Of a stretch of 64,000 bases of DNA, positions 38,683 through 46,951 are shown piece by piece (positions within the stretch are counted from its first letter, which is position 1; each line of letters starts with the position of its first letter). Under the pieces are notes generated by a model. The model was given only the letters and a program-made list of their open reading frames with translations. It made no database searches and was not told the origin of the DNA. This stretch comes from Phycicoccus avicenniae_A (GTDB lineage: Bacteria; Actinomycetota; Actinomycetes; Actinomycetales; Dermatophilaceae): positions 31,464 through 95,463 of the forward strand of contig NZ_JBNVZV010000016.1 in the NCBI RefSeq assembly GCF_050496545.1. Direction: 5' to 3'. The position numbers and the translations under genes are program-made.

Positions 38683-39207
38683 ATGCCGATCCACGGTGTC
38701 GCCGTCACCGTCCCCGAGCCCTGGGGCAGCCGGCTCCAACAGGCCCGCGAGCAGGCCGGTGACCCGATGGCCGCCGCCATCCCGCCGCACGTGACCCTCC
38801 TGCCGCCGACCGCCGTCGAGCCCGCGGAGGTGCCCGCGTTCGCCGCGCACCTCGAGGCGGTGTGCGCCGGCTCCGCGCCGTTCGAGATGGTCCTCTCCGG
38901 CACCGGCACCTTCCGGCCCGTCTCGCCGGTGGTCTTCGTCCAGGTCTCCCGGGGCATCGCCGAGTGCGAGCGGCTGGAGTCGGCGGTGCGCTCCGGGCCG
39001 GTCGAGCGCCACCTCGACTTCCCGTACCACCCGCACGTGACGATCGCCCACCACCTCGGGGACGACGCGCTCGACGGTGCCTTCGACGGCCTCGCCGACT
39101 TCCGGTGCACCTTCACCGTCGAGAGCGTCGAGCTCTACCACCACGACCCCGACGGCGTGTGGCGCGTCATCCGGTCCTTCCCGCTCGCCGGGCGTGCCGA
39201 TGCCTGA
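38683..39207 (+). CDS. 2'-5' RNA ligase/2H phosphoesterase-superfamily protein
   Basis: 174 residues. The two HxT motifs of the 2H superfamily are intact: PPHVTLLPP (about 33-41) and YHPHVTIAHH (about 109-118). These proteins act on cyclic phosphates or 2'-5' linkages; natural substrates in bacteria are mostly unknown. Follows trpS closely and overlaps the guanylyltransferase start by 8 bases, so the three form an operon. Confidence 0.88.
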   Translation: MPIHGVAVTVPEPWGSRLQQAREQAGDPMAAAIPPHVTLLPPTAVEPAEVPAFAAHLEAVCAGSAPFEMVLSGTGTFRPVSPVVFVQVSRGIAECERLESAVRSGPVERHLDFPYHPHVTIAHHLGDDALDGAFDGLADFRCTFTVESVELYHHDPDGVWRVIRSFPLAGRADA

Positions 39208-40276
39208 CGTCGCCGGCTTCTGGGCCGTCGTCCCCGCCGGTGGGGCCGGCACCCGGCTGTGGCCGATGAGCCGCGCCTCCCACCCGAAGTTCCTCCTCGA
39301 CCTCACCGGCAGCGGGCGCACCCTGCTGCAGGCCACCCTCGACAGGCTCGAGCCGCTCACGGGCGACCGGGTGGTCGTCGCCACGGGCGCCGCGCACGCC
39401 GAGGCCGTCCGGGGCCAGCTGCCCGGTCTCGATGCCGGCCGCGTCCTGGCCGAGCCCTCGCCCCGGGACTCGATGGCCGCCATCGGGCTGGCCGCCGCCG
39501 TCGTCGAGCGGCTCGACCCCGACGCCGTGATCGGCTCGTTCGCCGCCGACCACGTCATCCCGGATGCCGCCGCCTTCCACGCCGCCGTCCGCGAGGCCGT
39601 CGAGGTCGCGCGCGAGGGCCACCTGGTCACGCTCGGCGTCGAGCCCACCCACCCGGCCACCGGCTTCGGCTACATCCGGGCGGGGGAGCGGCTGGCCGGG
39701 TTCCCCAGCGCGCTGCACGCCGTCGAGTTCGTCGAGAAGCCGGATGCCGAGCGCGCTGCGGCGTACGTCGCGTCCGGTGGGTACCGGTGGAACGCAGGGA
39801 TGTTCGTCGTCCGGGCCGGGGTCCTCCTCGACCTGCTGGCGCAGTGGCACCCGGATCTCGCGGCCGGCCTGCGCGCCATCGCGGCCGACCCGTCGCGCCT
39901 CGACGAGCTGTGGCCGGGCCTGACGAAGATCGCCATCGACCACGCGGTCGCCGAGCCGGCCGCCGCCGCCGGGCACGTCGTCGTGGTCCCGGCACCGTTC
40001 GGCTGGGACGACGTCGGCGACTTCGCGAGCCTCGCCGGGCTCCTGCCGGCCACCGACGGGCTGACCGTGCTCGGGTCCGCCGACGACGTGACGGTGGTCG
40101 ACGCGTCCGGCCTCGTGGTCGCCTCAGGTGGGCGCCGGGTGGCGGTCGTCGGGCTCGACGACGTCGTCGTCGTCGACACCCCGGACGCCGTGCTCGTCAC
40201 CACGCGCGAGCGCGCGCAGGACGTCAAGCGGGTCGTCGACGCGCTCAAGGAGTCCGGCCGCACCGACCTCGTCTGA
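39200..40276 (+). CDS. Mannose-1-phosphate guanylyltransferase (ManC/ManB-like, single domain)
   Basis: 358 residues. The nucleotidyltransferase signature PAGGAGTRLWPMSRASHPKF sits at residues 11-30, SFAADHVIPD binds the metal-nucleotide, and AVEFVEKPD plus GYRWNAGMFV line the sugar site. The C-terminal isomerase domain of bifunctional ManC is missing, as in actinobacterial Man-1-P guanylyltransferases. It makes GDP-mannose for glycolipids, arabinomannan-type glycans or protein mannosylation. Confidence 0.92.
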   Translation: MPDVAGFWAVVPAGGAGTRLWPMSRASHPKFLLDLTGSGRTLLQATLDRLEPLTGDRVVVATGAAHAEAVRGQLPGLDAGRVLAEPSPRDSMAAIGLAAAVVERLDPDAVIGSFAADHVIPDAAAFHAAVREAVEVAREGHLVTLGVEPTHPATGFGYIRAGERLAGFPSALHAVEFVEKPDAERAAAYVASGGYRWNAGMFVVRAGVLLDLLAQWHPDLAAGLRAIAADPSRLDELWPGLTKIAIDHAVAEPAAAAGHVVVVPAPFGWDDVGDFASLAGLLPATDGLTVLGSADDVTVVDASGLVVASGGRRVAVVGLDDVVVVDTPDAVLVTTRERAQDVKRVVDALKESGRTDLV

Positions 40277-40355
40277 GGCGCCGGCGCCGGTCGGCGGGCT
40301 CCACCGTTCGGCCGGACCTCACGGGAGACGGGTGCGTCCCTGCTCACCGCGCGGC

Positions 40356-40361
40356 TACGGT
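40356..40361 (+). promoter_or_regulatory. Possible -10 element of the DUF3352 gene
   Basis: TACGGT, 74 bases before the ATG at 40436, in the 159-base gap after the guanylyltransferase. The ATG itself has a good ribosome-binding site (GGGGGAGAG, 5-13 bases upstream). Confidence 0.35.
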
Positions 40362-40435
40362 CCGTCCCGAGGTGCCGCCGGGGGCGGCCGCCGCACCGCG
40401 CCCACCCGGGCGCCCGACTCCTCGGGGGAGAGCCC

Positions 40436-42040
40436 ATGTCTTCGTCCGTCCCGCCGCCGTCCGCGCTGCCCGAGCCCGACGGCACCGCACCCGACCCGAC
40501 GGAGCTCCCGGGGCCGGCGTCCGGCCGCGCCCTGGCCCGCGGCTTCGTCGTCGGCGGTGCGGTCGCCGTCCTGGCCCTCGGTGGTGCCGGTGCCTGGGCG
40601 TGGGCCGCGCTCGGTGGGGGAGGCGAGCGTCCGGCGGACGTCCTGCCCGGCACGACGTTCGCGTACCTCGCGCTCGACCTCGACCCCGCGGCCGGCCAGA
40701 AGCTCGAGGCCGTGCGCACCCTCTCGAAGTTCCCCGGGCTCGCCGAGGCCGGTGTCTCGGAGAAGAAGGACCTCGGGACCTCGCTGACCGACGCCCTCCT
40801 CAGCGGGGACCCGTGCGAGAACCTCGTCGCGTCCCGCGACATCACCCCGTGGCTCGGCCAGCGCGCGGCCGTCGCCGGCGTCCGGCTCGACGACGACTCC
40901 GTCCCCGTCGGGGTCGTGCAGGTGTCGGACGAGAAGGCCGCCGCGAAGGGCCTGACCGCGCTCGCGGCCTGCGCCGAGAACGGCGACGCCCGCGACACCT
41001 CCGGGGTCACGCCCACCTGGGTGCTCCACGACGGCTGGGCGTTCGTCGCGCAGGACGCCGCCACCGCGCAGCGCGTCGTCGACGCCGCCGGCACCTCGAC
41101 GCTCGCCGCCTCGACCGACTGGACCCGCTGGACCGGCGAGGTCGGCGACCAGGGGCTCCTCACCGGCTACCTCGCGCCCAAGCCGGCGGCACAGATCCGC
41201 TCGCTCATCTCCTCGTTCGCGCCGGAGGACACCTCCGCCGGCGACCTCGAGGCGCTGACCGCGGGGTACGAGGAGTTCCAGGGCGGCGCGCTCACCCTGC
41301 GCTTCGCCGACGGCGGCCTGGAGGCCGAGGCCGCCGGCGGCCTCGACGAGAAGTCCCGCGGGCTGCTGGGCGCCGGTGCGGGTGCCTCGGTCGCCGCCCT
41401 GCCCGACGACACCCTCGCGGCCGTCGGCGTCAGCCCGCGCCCGGGCTGGGTGCAGGCCCAGGCCGCGACGATGGCGGCCCAGGCGGGTGCCGGCAGCACC
41501 GACGAGCTGTACTCGAGCATCGAGGAGTCCACCGGTCTCTCCCTGCCCGAGGACCTCGAGACCCTCCTGGGGCGCACCTTCGTCCTCTCGCTCGGTGGGG
41601 ACTTCGACCCGGGCGCGATGGGGGAGGACGACGACCCCACGGCCCTGCCGCTCGCCGCCACGGTGACCGGTGACCAGGCGAAGGTCGAGGACGTCGTCGG
41701 GCGCCTCGCCTCGCTCGACCCCACCCTCGGGCAGCTGCTGGGCACGACGCGGGCCGGCAGCGACGCCGTCGTCGTCGGGCCGAACGAGTCCTACCGCTCG
41801 GCGGTGGCGCGCGGCGGCAGGCTCGGTGACTCCGCGGTCTTCCGCTCGGTCGTGCCGAACGCGGACCGGGCCGTCGCGGCGTTCTTCGTCGACGTCGACG
41901 GCCGCGACGACTGGCTGGCCTCCCTGGCCGCCGACGAGGCGGACGTGGCGAAGAACCTCGCGCCGCTCTCGGCCATCGGGATGTCGGCGTGGGTGGACGG
42001 CGACGTCGTGCACTCGCGGCTGCGCGTGGCCACCGACTGA
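40436..42040 (+). CDS. DUF3352 membrane-anchored surface protein
   Basis: 534 residues. A Pro-rich cytoplasmic N-terminus (1-32), one membrane helix (about 36-60), then a large extracytoplasmic region. The start of the outer domain, PADVLPGTTFAYLALDLDPAAGQK, and repeats of the form VPVGVVQVSDEKAAAKGLTAL and LAATVTGDQAKVEDVVGRL match DUF3352. Two cysteines (in DPCENLV and LAACAENG) may form a disulfide. Function unknown; the family is common on actinobacterial surfaces. Confidence 0.85.
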   Translation: MSSSVPPPSALPEPDGTAPDPTELPGPASGRALARGFVVGGAVAVLALGGAGAWAWAALGGGGERPADVLPGTTFAYLALDLDPAAGQKLEAVRTLSKFPGLAEAGVSEKKDLGTSLTDALLSGDPCENLVASRDITPWLGQRAAVAGVRLDDDSVPVGVVQVSDEKAAAKGLTALAACAENGDARDTSGVTPTWVLHDGWAFVAQDAATAQRVVDAAGTSTLAASTDWTRWTGEVGDQGLLTGYLAPKPAAQIRSLISSFAPEDTSAGDLEALTAGYEEFQGGALTLRFADGGLEAEAAGGLDEKSRGLLGAGAGASVAALPDDTLAAVGVSPRPGWVQAQAATMAAQAGAGSTDELYSSIEESTGLSLPEDLETLLGRTFVLSLGGDFDPGAMGEDDDPTALPLAATVTGDQAKVEDVVGRLASLDPTLGQLLGTTRAGSDAVVVGPNESYRSAVARGGRLGDSAVFRSVVPNADRAVAAFFVDVDGRDDWLASLAADEADVAKNLAPLSAIGMSAWVDGDVVHSRLRVATD

Positions 42041-42047
42041 GCCCCGC

Positions 42048-43697
42048 TCAGGCGGCGTCCCGCCGCCGGTAGGCCAGCCCGCCGAGGGCCATGAGCCCGA
42101 GCGCGACGCCGGTGAGCACGAGGGCCGGGACCGGCTCGAAGGGCGTCACCGGCAGCGTCGAGAGGTGCGTGAAGGGCGAGGCGTCGAGGAGCCACGCGGG
42201 CAGGTCGGTCAGCGAGCCGACCTCCGAGACGAGGAAGGCGACGAGCAGCACGCCCCACGCGAACGGCGCGTACTGGGGCAGGGCACCGGCGAGCAGGCCG
42301 GCCACACCCGTCATCACCCAGACGACGGGAAGGGCCGCCACCGACGCGGCGAGCGACTCGCCGAAGGTCGGGGCCTGCGCCGTGGCGAGCGGCCCGACGA
42401 GCCCGACGACCGCGCCGAGGAGGGCCATCAGCACGGCGGTCAGCACGAGGGGCAGCGCGAGGTGTGCGCCGTACCAGCGCAGCCGGCCGATGGGGGTCGA
42501 GAGCACCACCTCGCCCTGCCCGGACCGCTCCGCGGCGACGAGCCGCAGCACGAGCGCGGTCGCCACGGCGGCGACGGCGGCCGTGACGAAGTGGATCTCG
42601 GTGGCGACGTAGATGTCCTCGAAGACCCCGCCGGAGGCCCCGCCGAGCTTCTCGAGCAGGTCGGTGACGGCGGGGTCGCGCCCCATGTCGGCGACCGCCC
42701 CGAGCAGCGAGCCGACGAGCAGGCCGCCGAGGACCATCCCGACGACCCAGCCGATGATCGTGCCGCGTGCCAGGCGGGTCAGCAGCCCCAGCGGGCCGGC
42801 GAGGCGGGGCGCGGCGCGGCGCGGCCCCGCGCGGACCGGGAGGACGCCGGCCCCGAGGTCGCGGCGGTCGAGGACGCGCAGGGCGGTCAGCACCCCGGCG
42901 ACGAGCGCCACGACGCCGAGCACGATGACCCACTGCCGGTCGGCACCGTAGGCCTCCACCCGCCCGGCCCAGCCGAGCGGGGAGAGCCACGCGAGGGCGT
43001 GGACCGGGCTGCCGGCATCGGCCGAGTCGGCGACCGCCCGCAGCGCGAAGAAGCCTCCGAGCGCGCCGAACCCGAGCCCGCCCGCCCCACGGGTCGTGGA
43101 CGCCAGCTGGACGACGACGGCGGCGACCCCGACCGAGGCGAGCCCCGCGGCCAGCCAGGCGACCCCGAAGGCGACGCTGCCCGCCGGGTCCATCCCGAGG
43201 GCGGCCAGGCCCAGGGCCGAGACGGCGCTCGCCGCGACGACGGCCGCGGTGGCGAGGGTGACGGCGGCGGCGAGCGGCGCCCAGCGGCCGACGACGCCGG
43301 CGCCGAGCAGCTCGAGGCGCCCCTCGTCCTCCTCGGTGCGCGTGTGCCGCCGGACGACGACGAGCGCGAGCACCCCGACGAGGAAGGCGCCGAGCATCAC
43401 GGTCTTGAAGACGGCGAGGGCGTCGGCGGTGGGGGCCGCGACCGGACCGTAGAGCGCGACGATCGCGGGGTTGGCGAGCACCGAGGCCAGGCCCGTGGCC
43501 GCCGCCTCGTCGGTCGGGTAGAGCGCGAGGGTGGCCTGCGCCGAGCCGACGGAGAACAGCACGAGGCCGAGCACGCTGCTCGGCACGAGGATGCGGTCCC
43601 GGCGCCAGGCGAGGCGCAGCAGCGTGCCGAAACCGGTGAGCTGCACCGCGACCGGGAGTCGCGCGGCGGCCGATGTCGGTGCGGTGGCGGCGGTCAT
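42048..43697 (-). CDS. ABC-2-type exporter permease (polyketide-antibiotic-exporter type)
   Basis: 549 residues in two similar halves of about six helices each, the layout of the actinobacterial tetronasin-resistance-type permeases. The first half starts at LPVAVQLTGFGTLLRLAWRRDRIL and the second near RGTIIGWVVGMVLGGLL. The cytoplasmic RRHTRTEEDEGRLELLGAGVVGR is a hallmark of this group. The ATG overlaps the ATPase stop. Cargo unknown. Confidence 0.88.
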   Translation of the reverse strand: MTAATAPTSAAARLPVAVQLTGFGTLLRLAWRRDRILVPSSVLGLVLFSVGSAQATLALYPTDEAAATGLASVLANPAIVALYGPVAAPTADALAVFKTVMLGAFLVGVLALVVVRRHTRTEEDEGRLELLGAGVVGRWAPLAAAVTLATAAVVAASAVSALGLAALGMDPAGSVAFGVAWLAAGLASVGVAAVVVQLASTTRGAGGLGFGALGGFFALRAVADSADAGSPVHALAWLSPLGWAGRVEAYGADRQWVIVLGVVALVAGVLTALRVLDRRDLGAGVLPVRAGPRRAAPRLAGPLGLLTRLARGTIIGWVVGMVLGGLLVGSLLGAVADMGRDPAVTDLLEKLGGASGGVFEDIYVATEIHFVTAAVAAVATALVLRLVAAERSGQGEVVLSTPIGRLRWYGAHLALPLVLTAVLMALLGAVVGLVGPLATAQAPTFGESLAASVAALPVVWVMTGVAGLLAGALPQYAPFAWGVLLVAFLVSEVGSLTDLPAWLLDASPFTHLSTLPVTPFEPVPALVLTGVALGLMALGGLAYRRRDAA

Positions 43698-44620
43698 GCC
43701 GGCTGCACCTCGTGCTCTGCGGGCTCCGGGCCGCCGCCCTGGTAGCGGGCGAGGAAGAGCTCCTCGAGGGTGGGCGGCTGGACGGTGAGCCCCGAGACGC
43801 CGCGCGCCCCGAGGTCGGCGACCAGGGCGCCGAGGTGCTCGGCGTCGACCGAGCACCGCACCTCGGCGCCCTCGACCGACACGTCGTGCACCCCGGGGCG
43901 GGCCGCGACCTCGGCGACCGACGGCGGGTGCTCGAGGACGGCGTGGACGCGGGTGCGGGTCAGGTGGCGCAGCTCGTCGAGGCTGCCGGTGTCGACGATG
44001 CGGCCGGCGCGCACGATGCTCACGCGGTCGCAGGCCCGCTCGACCTCGCTGAGGATGTGGCTCGAGAGCAGGACGGTGCGGCCGTCGGCCCGCAGCGCCG
44101 AGAGCTCCTGCTGGAAGACCTCCTCCATCAGCGGGTCGAGGCCGGCCGTCGGCTCGTCGAGGACGAGGAGCGGCGCGCCGCTCGCCAGTGCCGCGACCAG
44201 GGCGACCTTCTGGCGGTTGCCCTTGCTGTAGGCCTTGCCCTTCTTCGTCTCGTCGAGCTCGAAGCGCTCGACGAGCCGGCGGCGACGGTCCTCGTCGATG
44301 CCCCCGCGCAGCCGGCCGAGCAGGTCGATGGTCTCGCCGCCGGAGAGGGTCGGCCAGAGGACGACGTCGCCGGGCACGTAGGCGAGCTCGCGGTGCAGCG
44401 TCGTGGCGTCGCGCCAGGGGTCGTGTCCGAGGACGCTCGCGCGGCCGGCGTCGGCGCGCAGCAGCCCGAGCAGGACGCGGATGGTCGTGGACTTGCCGGC
44501 GCCGTTGGGGCCGAGGAAGCCGTGGACCTCGCCCTCGCGCACGGTGAGGTCGAGGCCGTCGAGGGCGACGGTGCGCCCGAAGGTCTTGCGGAGCCCGGAG
44601 ACGGTGATGGCATCGGTCAC
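43694..44620 (-). CDS. ABC transporter ATP-binding protein
   Basis: 308 residues. Walker A GPNGAGKST (about 37-45), the variant signature YSKGNRQKV in place of LSGGQ, Walker B LLVLDEPTAGLDP and the switch His in LLSSHILSEVE. The C-terminal 80 residues form the usual DUF4162-like tail. Forms one exporter with the following permease. Expressed from the divergent promoter next to the MarR-like gene. Confidence 0.95.
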   Translation of the reverse strand: MTDAITVSGLRKTFGRTVALDGLDLTVREGEVHGFLGPNGAGKSTTIRVLLGLLRADAGRASVLGHDPWRDATTLHRELAYVPGDVVLWPTLSGGETIDLLGRLRGGIDEDRRRRLVERFELDETKKGKAYSKGNRQKVALVAALASGAPLLVLDEPTAGLDPLMEEVFQQELSALRADGRTVLLSSHILSEVERACDRVSIVRAGRIVDTGSLDELRHLTRTRVHAVLEHPPSVAEVAARPGVHDVSVEGAEVRCSVDAEHLGALVADLGARGVSGLTVQPPTLEELFLARYQGGGPEPAEHEVQPA

Positions 44621-44627
44621 GTCCTCG

Positions 44628-44656
44628 ACGGTACACCTCGTTCAGAAGTTTGTGAA
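44628..44656 (-). promoter_or_regulatory. Promoter of the ABC exporter operon
   Basis: Minus strand: -35 TTCACA (44656-44651, one mismatch from TTGACA), 17-base spacer, -10 TACCGT (44633-44628), then 7 bases to the GTG at 44620. The best -35/-10 match in the window. The -35 lies inside the palindrome 44641-44656. Confidence 0.65.
44641..44656. promoter_or_regulatory. Palindromic operator between the exporter and its regulator
   Basis: TTCAGAAGTTTGTGAA: 12 of 16 positions are symmetric about the centre (TTCAnAAnnTTnTGAA). It sits in an A+T-rich patch that stands out from its surroundings, covers the exporter -35 and precedes the regulator's -10 by 5 bases. Best explained as the binding site of the MarR/GbsR-type protein, giving autorepression and exporter control. 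Confidence 0.6.
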
Positions 44657-44661
44657 TGTTG

Positions 44662-44667
44662 TAAGGT
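44662..44667 (+). promoter_or_regulatory. -10 element of the MarR/GbsR-type gene
   Basis: TAAGGT ends 6 bases before the ATG at 44674; leaderless spacing. The palindromic operator lies where the -35 region would be. Confidence 0.5.
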
Positions 44668-44673
44668 TCGAGC

Positions 44674-45207
44674 ATGGCGCGCTCCGAGACGGTCCCGACC
44701 CCCGACGAGCACGCGCCACCCGTGGAGGCCGTCGAGCGGCTCGGCGGGGTGCTCGCCGACCTCGGGATGCAGGTGCAGCCGGCGCGCGTCTTCTCGGCGC
44801 TGCTCGCCACCGAGGACGGCCGGCTCACCTCCGCCGAGCTCGTCGACCTGCTGCAGGTCAGCCCGGCCGCCGTCTCCGGCGCGGTCCGCTCCCTCATCGC
44901 CCTGCGGATGGTCCGGCGCGAGCGCGAACGCGGTTCTCGCCGAGACGTCTACGTCGTCCAGGACGACGCGTGGCACGACGTCCTCGTCCAGCGCGACGGC
45001 GTCTACGCGCCGCTCTCGGCCGCGCTGTCGGCCGCCGAGGAGCGGGTCGGGGCGTCGACGCGGGCGGGGGAGCGGCTGCGGCTCTCGGTCGAGTTCCTCG
45101 CGTTCGTCCAGCGCGAGATGGAGGCGATGGCCGGCCGGTGGGACGAGTACAAGGCGTCGCTCGGCACCGATGGCTCCTCGGCCGGTCGGCGCTCCCGCGT
45201 CGGCTGA
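44674..45207 (+). CDS. MarR/GbsR-type transcriptional regulator
   Basis: 177 residues. Winged-helix domain with helix-turn-helix LTSAELVDLLQVSPAAVSGAVRSLIALRMV (split across about 51-80) and the wing RRERERGSRRDVYVV. The C-terminal helices (about 100-160) would form the dimer interface. Divergent from the ABC exporter with 53 bases between, the usual layout for a local repressor of a drug-type exporter. Confidence 0.9.
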   Translation: MARSETVPTPDEHAPPVEAVERLGGVLADLGMQVQPARVFSALLATEDGRLTSAELVDLLQVSPAAVSGAVRSLIALRMVRRERERGSRRDVYVVQDDAWHDVLVQRDGVYAPLSAALSAAEERVGASTRAGERLRLSVEFLAFVQREMEAMAGRWDEYKASLGTDGSSAGRRSRVG

Positions 45208-45254
45208 GTGGCCACGCCGAGCGGACACTGCCGGGGCGGGCGACCCGCGCGGCG

Positions 45255-45260
45255 TAGACT
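45255..45260 (+). promoter_or_regulatory. -10-like element of the M20 gene
   Basis: TAGACT lies 10 bases before the ATG at 45271, so the transcript would have at most a few leader bases. Confidence 0.35.
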
Positions 45261-45270
45261 CGGCCTCCTC

Positions 45271-46488
45271 ATGAACGACGATGCCCTCCTCGCCGCGCTC
45301 GGCGAGCGCATCACCTCGTTGACACCCGAGCTCGTGGACCTCCGGCGGGACCTGCACGCCCACCCCGAGCTGTCGCGCGAGGAGACGCGCACGACCGCCA
45401 CCGTGGTCCGCCGCCTCGACGCCGCCGGTGTCCCCGTCCGCCTGATGCCCGGCACGGGCGTCATCGCCGACCTCGGCGCCCCCGAGCCGCTGTTCCGCGT
45501 CGCGCTGCGCGCCGACATGGATGCCCTGCCGGTGCGCGAGCGCTCCGGGCTCGAGTTCGCCTCCACCGACACCGGGGTCTGCCACGCGTGCGGCCACGAC
45601 GTCCACGTCGCGGCGCTCGTCGGCGCGGTCCTCGCGCTGCACGCCGTCCAGGACTCGCTCGCCGAGCGGGGCATCGCGGTGCGGGCGATCTTCCAGGCCG
45701 CCGAGGAGGTCATGCCGGGCGGGGCGCTCGACGCCATCGCCGCCGGCGCGCTCGACGGCGTCGACAGCATCTTCGCCGTGCACTGCGACCCGAGCATCGA
45801 CGTCGGCCAGGTCGGGCTGCGCGAGGGGGCCCTCACCGCCGCTGCCGACCAGATCGGCGTCTCGCTGCACGGCCGCGGCGGCCACACGTCGCGCCCGCAG
45901 CTCACCGAGGACCTCGTCTACGCGCTCGCCAAGGTCGTCACCGACGTGCCGGGTGCGCTCGGGCGCCGGCTCGACCCGCGGACCGGCGCCGCCCTCGTCT
46001 GGGGCCGCATCGAGGCCGGCCGGGTCGCCAACGTCATCCCCTCGACCGGCGAGTGCCGCGGCACGCTGCGGATGCTCGACGCCGAGTCCTGGCTCACCGT
46101 CGGCCCGCTGCTCGAGGAGATCGTCCACGGCGTCGTCCAGCCGTACGGCGTGCAGGCCAAGGTCGAGCGGCTCAAGGGCGTCCCGCCGGTGGTCAACACC
46201 GCCGACGGCATCTCCGCCCTGCGCCGCGCCGCACTGGCCTGCCGGGTCGCACCGGTGCCCACCGCGCAGTCCCTCGGCGGCGAGGACTTCGCCTGGTACC
46301 TCGACCACTGCACCGGGGCGATGGCCCGGCTCGGCACCCGGACGCCGGGCGGGCCGACCTACGACCTGCACCAGGGCGACCTCGTCGTCGACGAGCGCGC
46401 CATCGGGCTCGGGGCGCGGCTGCTGGCCTCGGCGGCCGTGGTCCGCGGGCTCGACGCCCGCCGCGTGACGCCGGTGGGTGAGGCATGA
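45271..46488 (+). CDS. M20-family amidohydrolase
   Basis: 405 residues. Metal sites of the M20D amidohydrolases are intact: RRDLHAHPELS near the N-terminus, RADMDALPV, HACGHDVHV (about 106-114), the Glu pair in FQAAEEVMPG and the final His in YDLHQGDLVVDE. The family hydrolyses N-acyl amino acids and related amides. It overlaps cdd by four bases, so it is co-transcribed with nucleoside-salvage genes; a link to pyrimidine breakdown is possible but unproved. Confidence 0.92.
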   Translation: MNDDALLAALGERITSLTPELVDLRRDLHAHPELSREETRTTATVVRRLDAAGVPVRLMPGTGVIADLGAPEPLFRVALRADMDALPVRERSGLEFASTDTGVCHACGHDVHVAALVGAVLALHAVQDSLAERGIAVRAIFQAAEEVMPGGALDAIAAGALDGVDSIFAVHCDPSIDVGQVGLREGALTAAADQIGVSLHGRGGHTSRPQLTEDLVYALAKVVTDVPGALGRRLDPRTGAALVWGRIEAGRVANVIPSTGECRGTLRMLDAESWLTVGPLLEEIVHGVVQPYGVQAKVERLKGVPPVVNTADGISALRRAALACRVAPVPTAQSLGGEDFAWYLDHCTGAMARLGTRTPGGPTYDLHQGDLVVDERAIGLGARLLASAAVVRGLDARRVTPVGEA

Positions 46489-46892
46489 GCACGCCCGAGG
46501 TCGACTGGGAGGTCCTGCGCGCCGAGGCGGTGCGGATGACCACGCTCGCCTACTGCCCGTACAGCCGCTTCCCCGTCGGCGTCGCCGGGCTCGTCGACGA
46601 CGGCCGCGTCGTCGCGGGCTGCAACGTCGAGAACGCCGGCTACGGCGTCACGCTGTGCGCCGAGTGCGGGATGGTCTCCACCCTGCACGCCACCGGCGGC
46701 GGCAAGCTCGTCGCGGTGTGGTGCGTCGACGGCCGCGGGGACACCCTGATGCCGTGCGGCCGCTGCCGACAGCTGGTGTGGGAGAACGGGACCCCCGACA
46801 CGCTCCTGCAGACGCCTGAAGGCATCCTCACGATGCGCGAGGTCCTGCCGCAGGCCTTCGGCCCGGACGACCTCGAGACCCGCCGCCCGTAG
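46485..46892 (+). CDS. cdd: Cytidine deaminase
   Basis: 135 residues, the tetrameric short type. CNVENAGYGVTLCAECGM (about 46-63) holds the catalytic Glu and one zinc Cys in CAE; MPCGRCRQ (about 89-96) supplies the other two Cys. Deaminates cytidine and deoxycytidine. ATGA overlap with the M20 gene. Confidence 0.96.
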   Translation: MSTPEVDWEVLRAEAVRMTTLAYCPYSRFPVGVAGLVDDGRVVAGCNVENAGYGVTLCAECGMVSTLHATGGGKLVAVWCVDGRGDTLMPCGRCRQLVWENGTPDTLLQTPEGILTMREVLPQAFGPDDLETRRP

Positions 46893-46939
46893 CGCGCGGC
46901 CGCCCCCGAGGGTGGTTCTGGAGCGGCTCGCGCCCCTGC

Positions 46940-46945
46940 CATGAT
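46940..46945 (+). promoter_or_regulatory. -10-like element of deoA
   Basis: CATGAT ends 6 bases before the ATG at 46952. It would let deoA-add be transcribed separately from cdd. The in-frame GTG at 46946 starts right after the hexamer and is less likely. Confidence 0.35.
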
Positions 46946-46951
46946 GTGCGG

